Under the pieces are notes generated by a model that was not told the DNA's origin, ran no database searches, and saw nothing but the letters and a program-made list of their open reading frames with translations. A program made the position numbers and the translations under genes. Positions 59,436 through 64,000 of a DNA stretch of 64,000 nt are shown here, one piece after another (positions within the stretch are counted from its first letter, which is position 1; every line of letters begins with the position of its first letter). Source of the stretch: Entamoeba invadens IP1 (Eukaryota > Evosea > Mastigamoebida > Endamoebidae); NCBI RefSeq assembly GCF_000330505.1, contig NW_004191814.1, positions 159,695 through 223,694 of the forward strand, in the 5' to 3' direction.

Positions 59436-61295
59436 TCACAACAAGCAGTCAAATCTATAGATCGGCACACACGCGTTCTTCCCTTGGAAATACTGGTCTC
59501 TCAAATACCTCCCCTTCACCTTGATCTCCATCCGCATTTTTTCTTTGAAATAATCCCATACCCGGCTCGGAAAGACAAATAAATAGCCGACATTCTTATT
59601 CGACACAACGGCACACGTTTCCCCTGTCAAACACCCTTCGATCGGTTTGGGTAAGACGTGTATGATCTGCCCTTGTAATTCGATAAACTCGCTGAACTCG
59701 CACTTCAAACAAGCCATCATTTGCACATTTGAGAATTTCTCTTTTATCACTTCCTTTGCCCTTTCTTCGTGTTGCATGAAAAACGTTTTCACACCAACCT
59801 TAAACGTTTTAAGAGGAATATTTTCGTTGTGGGAATACTCCTCGACAAACAATACAGGAGGCTCTTTACTCAGAACGCTGTACTTCGTCGCTGTTATCTC
59901 AAGCCCACTAATCGGAACACACCCCATTTTGATCCCAACAAAAAACACCGTTTTGCCCAAAATACCAACAAACACAACAATCTTTGTTTTGCAGACCTCG
60001 ACAGGTTTACTCGAGAAACTAATCACGTTCCACGTGTCGCTTGCTGGAACTCCAAATTTCAACTCGAAATCTCCTTGTGAAAAATGGTCAACGCGTTGTT
60101 GTACTTCATAGCACTCGCATCCCCCTCGTTGTTTCAGAACGTAATTTTGGTCAGTGCCTTTCACACCTTCATCTTCACTTTGTGTTGCTTTCTTCGGATA
60201 TGAATATTGCGTTGTTTTCGCTGTTAAATACGTCTGGAACGTGTCACTTCCGTTGTTTAACCTCGTACCACATTCCTTCGATGGCGCCGCACCATTTCCA
60301 TGGACAGAGGTCTCAATTTCTTCCATTGAATTTTGCTCATTTCCTGGATGTTGACTGAAACAACTTTCTATTTCATCTTCAGACATTTCGTTGTCCTCTC
60401 TCTTCTCTTTTAACCCAACATCGACTCTGTTTAAAATACCGTTAATATCGTCATCCTCCATCTTGCTTTGTTGCTTTTTCAATTCATCAGTCTCGATATC
60501 CCCAAACAACCGCTCAAAACTCGGCCGTCCTTCCAAATTACCAAACGTGGAGGACGATGACGTGAGTTTATCATATGTCCTCTTGTCTATTCCACCCAAG
60601 TACTTAATTTCGGGATACAGTTGTGAATTGTCGAGAATGGTTGCTCCACTCGACACACTATCCAATCCACTTTCTTCAAAACATGTTTCTTCAAGTCTCA
60701 CCGTCTTTATTTCTTCTTCTTTTTTTGTTGTATTTCGTTGCAGTGAATTTCTTTTCACAGGAACCGAAGTCCATTCTTCTTCACTTTTGGATTTTTCTTT
60801 TGGTGTTTCGACATTGTCTTCTTTCTTGGTTTGAGGCTCAATCAAAAAGTCTGGTGTGACAATTCTTGGGATATTTTCCTCGAGCATCGTGTTTGTCTTA
60901 TGTTCTGGGAACTGCACTATTCCTTGATTTTCAATTTTAGTGTTCGAAACTTGTGGCGACTTACGTTGAAAAACAGGGTCATTCAAAATGCGTTGCGTTT
61001 CCTCGTCGTCGTCGACAAAGTACTTTTGGATGTCTTCTCGTGACTTTTCCTCTATCGAGTCGAGAAGTTGTGAATTATCGAGATCTGGCAACGCTTTTAT
61101 AGGCTCATGCGAGATTGCTTTTATGAGTGGTGGTGACTTTTTGTTGATTTTTGTGATTGCAGGAGGAATTGGCTTTTGACTATTTGGTCGAACGACAAAT
61201 TTTGAGACAAAATTTGTAACGAAGATCGGCTTTTGGTTTTGGGTGGAACGAGAAGATTTGAAAGGTTTGTACTCGTTGCTTTTTTTACTTTTCAT
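59436..61295 (-). CDS. large protein with disordered N-terminus, unknown
   Basis: 619 residues. The first 370 are rich in Ser, Lys, Glu, Asn and Thr and look disordered (EEKSREDIQKYFVDDDEETQ, TSVPVKRNSLQRNTTKKEEE). Residues about 390-619 look globular, with strands and Cys/aromatic patches (QRGGCECYEVQQRVDHFSQG, KIVVFVGILGKTVFFVGIKM, NVGYLFVFPSRVWDYFKEKM). The end is GKNACVPIYRFDCLL. I do not recognise a family. The phospho-site-rich N-terminus and conserved-looking end suggest a regulatory or adaptor protein (inference). Confidence 0.65.
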   Translation of the reverse strand: MKSKKSNEYKPFKSSRSTQNQKPIFVTNFVSKFVVRPNSQKPIPPAITKINKKSPPLIKAISHEPIKALPDLDNSQLLDSIEEKSREDIQKYFVDDDEETQRILNDPVFQRKSPQVSNTKIENQGIVQFPEHKTNTMLEENIPRIVTPDFLIEPQTKKEDNVETPKEKSKSEEEWTSVPVKRNSLQRNTTKKEEEIKTVRLEETCFEESGLDSVSSGATILDNSQLYPEIKYLGGIDKRTYDKLTSSSSTFGNLEGRPSFERLFGDIETDELKKQQSKMEDDDINGILNRVDVGLKEKREDNEMSEDEIESCFSQHPGNEQNSMEEIETSVHGNGAAPSKECGTRLNNGSDTFQTYLTAKTTQYSYPKKATQSEDEGVKGTDQNYVLKQRGGCECYEVQQRVDHFSQGDFELKFGVPASDTWNVISFSSKPVEVCKTKIVVFVGILGKTVFFVGIKMGCVPISGLEITATKYSVLSKEPPVLFVEEYSHNENIPLKTFKVGVKTFFMQHEERAKEVIKEKFSNVQMMACLKCEFSEFIELQGQIIHVLPKPIEGCLTGETCAVVSNKNVGYLFVFPSRVWDYFKEKMRMEIKVKGRYLRDQYFQGKNACVPIYRFDCLL

Positions 61296-61800
61296 TTTTA
61301 TCTTTTTTAGTTTCCGCCAATTGGAAAAACGTCAAACCCTTTTTTTTATCTGTTATTGACATAATAAAACTATATTTTATAATTCAATTTTATTACAAAT
61401 TATAGTTTTTTTATCACTCTGTTTTGAAAAGAAAAAAAATAAAAAAAGTGAATAATTTTTTTAATTATAAATTATTATATTTTCAAGTTAAATATTTTTG
61501 GATGTACTAAAAAGAGGAATGTTTATAAAAATAGAATAATATTAAAATAAATGTATTATTTATAAATATTATTTTTTAATAACTATATAATAATGTTAAT
61601 ATAATAATTAGTTCAAATTAACACTATAAATGTTATTTGAAAATGTTATAATTTTCAAAACCTCAATTTGTCAATTACTCAAAAAGATTAAAAAAATGAG
61701 AAACCAATATAAATAGTAAATCGAATTAAATCAAATAACAAATTGAAATTTTATTTGAAAAAAATGATTAAGAAAATCACAAAACTGTTATCTCAAATAG
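61296..61800. other. AT-rich divergent intergenic region with an upstream ORF
   Basis: Shared upstream region of the unknown protein (minus) and Scc2 (plus). A 41-codon frame from ATG 61764 to TAA 61887-61889 overlaps the Scc2 start out of frame. If transcripts begin before it, it could limit translation. Confidence 0.45.
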
Positions 61801-64000
61801 ATGTCTTTAGTGGTGGATTTAAACAAGTATATTCTTACATACATCAAGTCGAACGACGTGGTTTCTTTAGCATTGCTTATGCTAACTAACACAGAGTTTT
61901 TTACAAATTCCGATGGGACACAAAAGGAGATCTTGCTTCGTTCCATCACGCTGACACAACCGAACGTGACGTTATCTCTATCTGCGGCGTGTGTCCACGT
62001 ATTACTTCATCCAACACCAGACTATAATTCAATAGTCGAGATATTACACAGTGCATCCTCGTCACAGTTGTATCTCACTGAAAAGCTTCAACCGATCTTC
62101 AAAGAAATTTTGAAGGGGATGGTAGTTGCAATTGACACAAAAGCGCTCACCGAGTCGAACGTGTTAGTGTTATTGACACCCATTTTATTATTCCTCAGCT
62201 GTGATGTTGAATCTTTACACGCGTCGGCAACTAAAGTACTCATCTCGTCGTGGAAGAATTACTCCACCCTTGTCGAACAAATCGTCCAAGACATCTGTTT
62301 GGCGTTTTCTACGTCAACTGCGCAACGATCAAAATCCGTTGCTCTTAAATTGGCAACGCCACTCACCGCTGCTTTGGTCCTCGCGTTGCAAGCAGACGGA
62401 GAGTACAAAAAGTCGACAACCCTCGCAACGACGTTCATGAACAACTTCTTCGCAACACTCATTTCTAGCGCTCAACCAAGTCTTCTCGCAAATTTCTCGG
62501 CAGATGTCATGTCACTTGCAACTACTCCGGCGTACCCGGCCGCTCTTATTTTATTTCAATTGCTCGTTAATGCAACACTGACTCAATTGGTCAAAGGGAA
62601 ACTGCCACTTAGTGTGAAGTACGTCGCAATTGATTTCATTAGTCAAGTCGCGGCTTCGTTCCATTCAAAACAGACGAAAACGGACGATAAAATGCAAGAA
62701 GTCTGCAACAGTTGCGGGAACGACTTTGTTCAAACTGAAGGCGTGGAATGGACGAACGTGCCGCAGGGAATGTGCGGGAAGTGCTACGTGAACGAACTTC
62801 TCTCCGACTATTTCTCGAAACTGACGGGCAAAAAGCTCACTTCCATTTGGTATTTACGAGAGGCGGTCCTTGCTTTGGCCGCCAATTTAAATGTTTCTGG
62901 GTACAAACTGTTGTGTGGACTATTTTTGGAGCAAATTAAGAACGACGAGAAGAGCAAAGAATGGGAGAAAAATGCGCTTGAAACGCAACTGGGGTGGGAG
63001 GATCCACAGAACCATTTTATTGTGTCGAGGGTGAATATTGGAGAGGTGTTGATACGGTTTGATGCGTTTGATGACAAACAATTTCTTGAGATAGTGATAC
63101 CGGAGTTTCCAAAAATACAGGAGATGTGTTTGAATTGCACATTGAAAATGATACAAGACAGTCAGGCGATGGTGAGAGCGAGAGGGTTAAAGGGGTTGGT
63201 GAGTATAATTAAAGTAACTCCGGATTTGGGGGACAAACCAATGATTCAGAACGTCATTGTGAACAGATTGAAAGACAAAAGTGCGACCGTTCGAGAGACT
63301 GCTCTTGATTTGGTTGCAATGAAACTTGGTGGGGAAGAGATTAATGAAGTTGTGGAACGACTGTTCGACGTGTCTGTGTTGGTGAGAAAGAAAGCCGTGA
63401 AACTAGTTTTAGTCAGAATTAAAGAAATGATATTTGAAAAGGACCCGCTTGCTTCTCCGTTGTTGAAAAGAATCTTTTTAATTGCGTCGCGACCGGACAG
63501 ACAAAATGACAGAGAAGAAGCCAAGAAAATTATTCGAGAAGTCTTTCTACCTCTTAATAACCTCAAAATTGATTTGTTGATCAATGTGGTGCAAACGGAA
63601 ATCACGGAAGCTGCGAATCAATTGATTGACACTTTGAATGATCAACAGAATGAAACGCTACAAAACTATTTGATCAGTCAACTTGGTTCGGAGAGTCTGA
63701 TTAAGGTATTGATGTTATTGAAATTGAGTGCAAAGGGAACTTCAAGTAAAATCCGGATCGCAAACAAAATGGGTGATTTGATGAGTTTTGTTTGTTTAGA
63801 CGATGACAAAGTGAAAGAAACGAATGCGGTGCTGGAGCTGATTTCATTGGTTGTGAGTCACATGAACGTAACAAAAAGCGACGAAATGGTGATGAAACGA
63901 CTTTCTTCGACGCTTCTGAATATGACATACAAAACAACGAATTTGACGATGTTGATATTGTTGGTGAAGTGTTTTATCGGCGTCGAGCTGAAGAAAAACG
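61801..64000 (+). CDS. SCC2: cohesin loader Scc2/NIPBL, N-terminal part
   Basis: Open from ATG 61801 to the window edge (733 codons), continuing beyond. Scc2 with Scc4 loads cohesin on chromosomes. The HEAT-repeat signature is clear at about residues 440-560: IQDSQAMVRARGLKGLVSII, KDKSATVRETALDLVAMKLG, RLFDVSVLVRKKAVKLVLVR, then RPDRQNDREEAKKIIREVF, matching the 'vR.kAlkalS.iv..D', 'd.s.sVReaavdLvg' and 'D.g.sVRKR.ikil' blocks of NIPBL. At residues 302-328 is a Cys pattern C-x2-C-x19-C-x2-C (VCNSCGNDF ... GMCGKCY) that looks like a zinc site. The long disordered N-terminus of animal NIPBL is absent. The Scc4-binding N-terminus is not recognisable. Confidence 0.83.
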   Translation, partial: MSLVVDLNKYILTYIKSNDVVSLALLMLTNTEFFTNSDGTQKEILLRSITLTQPNVTLSLSAACVHVLLHPTPDYNSIVEILHSASSSQLYLTEKLQPIFKEILKGMVVAIDTKALTESNVLVLLTPILLFLSCDVESLHASATKVLISSWKNYSTLVEQIVQDICLAFSTSTAQRSKSVALKLATPLTAALVLALQADGEYKKSTTLATTFMNNFFATLISSAQPSLLANFSADVMSLATTPAYPAALILFQLLVNATLTQLVKGKLPLSVKYVAIDFISQVAASFHSKQTKTDDKMQEVCNSCGNDFVQTEGVEWTNVPQGMCGKCYVNELLSDYFSKLTGKKLTSIWYLREAVLALAANLNVSGYKLLCGLFLEQIKNDEKSKEWEKNALETQLGWEDPQNHFIVSRVNIGEVLIRFDAFDDKQFLEIVIPEFPKIQEMCLNCTLKMIQDSQAMVRARGLKGLVSIIKVTPDLGDKPMIQNVIVNRLKDKSATVRETALDLVAMKLGGEEINEVVERLFDVSVLVRKKAVKLVLVRIKEMIFEKDPLASPLLKRIFLIASRPDRQNDREEAKKIIREVFLPLNNLKIDLLINVVQTEITEAANQLIDTLNDQQNETLQNYLISQLGSESLIKVLMLLKLSAKGTSSKIRIANKMGDLMSFVCLDDDKVKETNAVLELISLVVSHMNVTKSDEMVMKRLSSTLLNMTYKTTNLTMLILLVKCFIGVELKKN

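Overview
The window is nuclear DNA of a protist, almost certainly the genus Entamoeba and most likely a species with moderate codon bias such as E. invadens (inferred from style and gene content, not from a search). Coding regions are compact and relatively GC-rich, separated by very AT-rich spacers. Fifteen introns can be reconstructed by restoring family-conserved protein sequence. They are 43-117 bases long, every donor begins GTTTG (13 of 15 GTTTGT), and acceptors are mostly TAG or CAG. Three runs of exactly 100 N (27402-27501, 47489-47588, 59306-59405) are assembly gaps. I saw no rRNA, tRNA, CRISPR, prokaryotic operon or intact mobile element.

Layout. 0-5.5 kb: C-terminus of the FACT subunit Spt16, a small membrane protein, a spliced lysine-rich protein resembling RNA polymerase I subunit RPA34, an Rlp7/uL30-like protein, a three-exon secreted sphingomyelinase-like phosphodiesterase, and an acidic protein of unknown role. 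6.8-18.5 kb: Noc1/Mak21, a DENN+LIM protein, a polytopic membrane protein, a Ste20/MST-type kinase carrying three calpain-domain-III-like repeats, and a divergent importin alpha. 18.4-29 kb: Vps45, a MYG1-family protein, a Gpc1-type acyltransferase, a secreted unknown, a coiled-coil TLDc protein, an MFS transporter and ribosomal protein uL4. 29-42.9 kb: Prp38, a dual-specificity phosphatase with a gelsolin-like region, a ubiquitin-like membrane protein, a secreted unknown, a second MYG1 homologue that has lost its metal-site motifs, RNase T2, a class I-like PI3-kinase, a Nup35/53-like protein and a secreted unknown. 44-64 kb: an extreme Asp/Glu secreted protein, a villin-like protein broken by a gap, LSm1, Exo70, a coiled-coil protein, Rrp36, a DEX1-like FG-GAP membrane protein, Mediator MED14 (four exons), a PUL-domain protein, a large unknown, and the N-terminal 733 codons of the cohesin loader Scc2/NIPBL.

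The content is mainly housekeeping: ribosome production (Noc1, Rrp36, Rlp7-like, RPA34-like, uL4), transcription and chromatin (Spt16, MED14, Scc2), RNA handling (Prp38, LSm1), vesicle traffic (Vps45, Exo70, DENN) and signalling/actin (kinase, PI3K, DUSP, villin). I found no dedicated multi-gene defence or mobile system. The most unusual items are the kinase/calpain-III fusion, the active/degenerate MYG1 pair, an importin alpha lacking the usual Trp/Asn array in its major-site repeats, a PI3-kinase with DFA in place of DFG, and the poly-acidic secreted protein.
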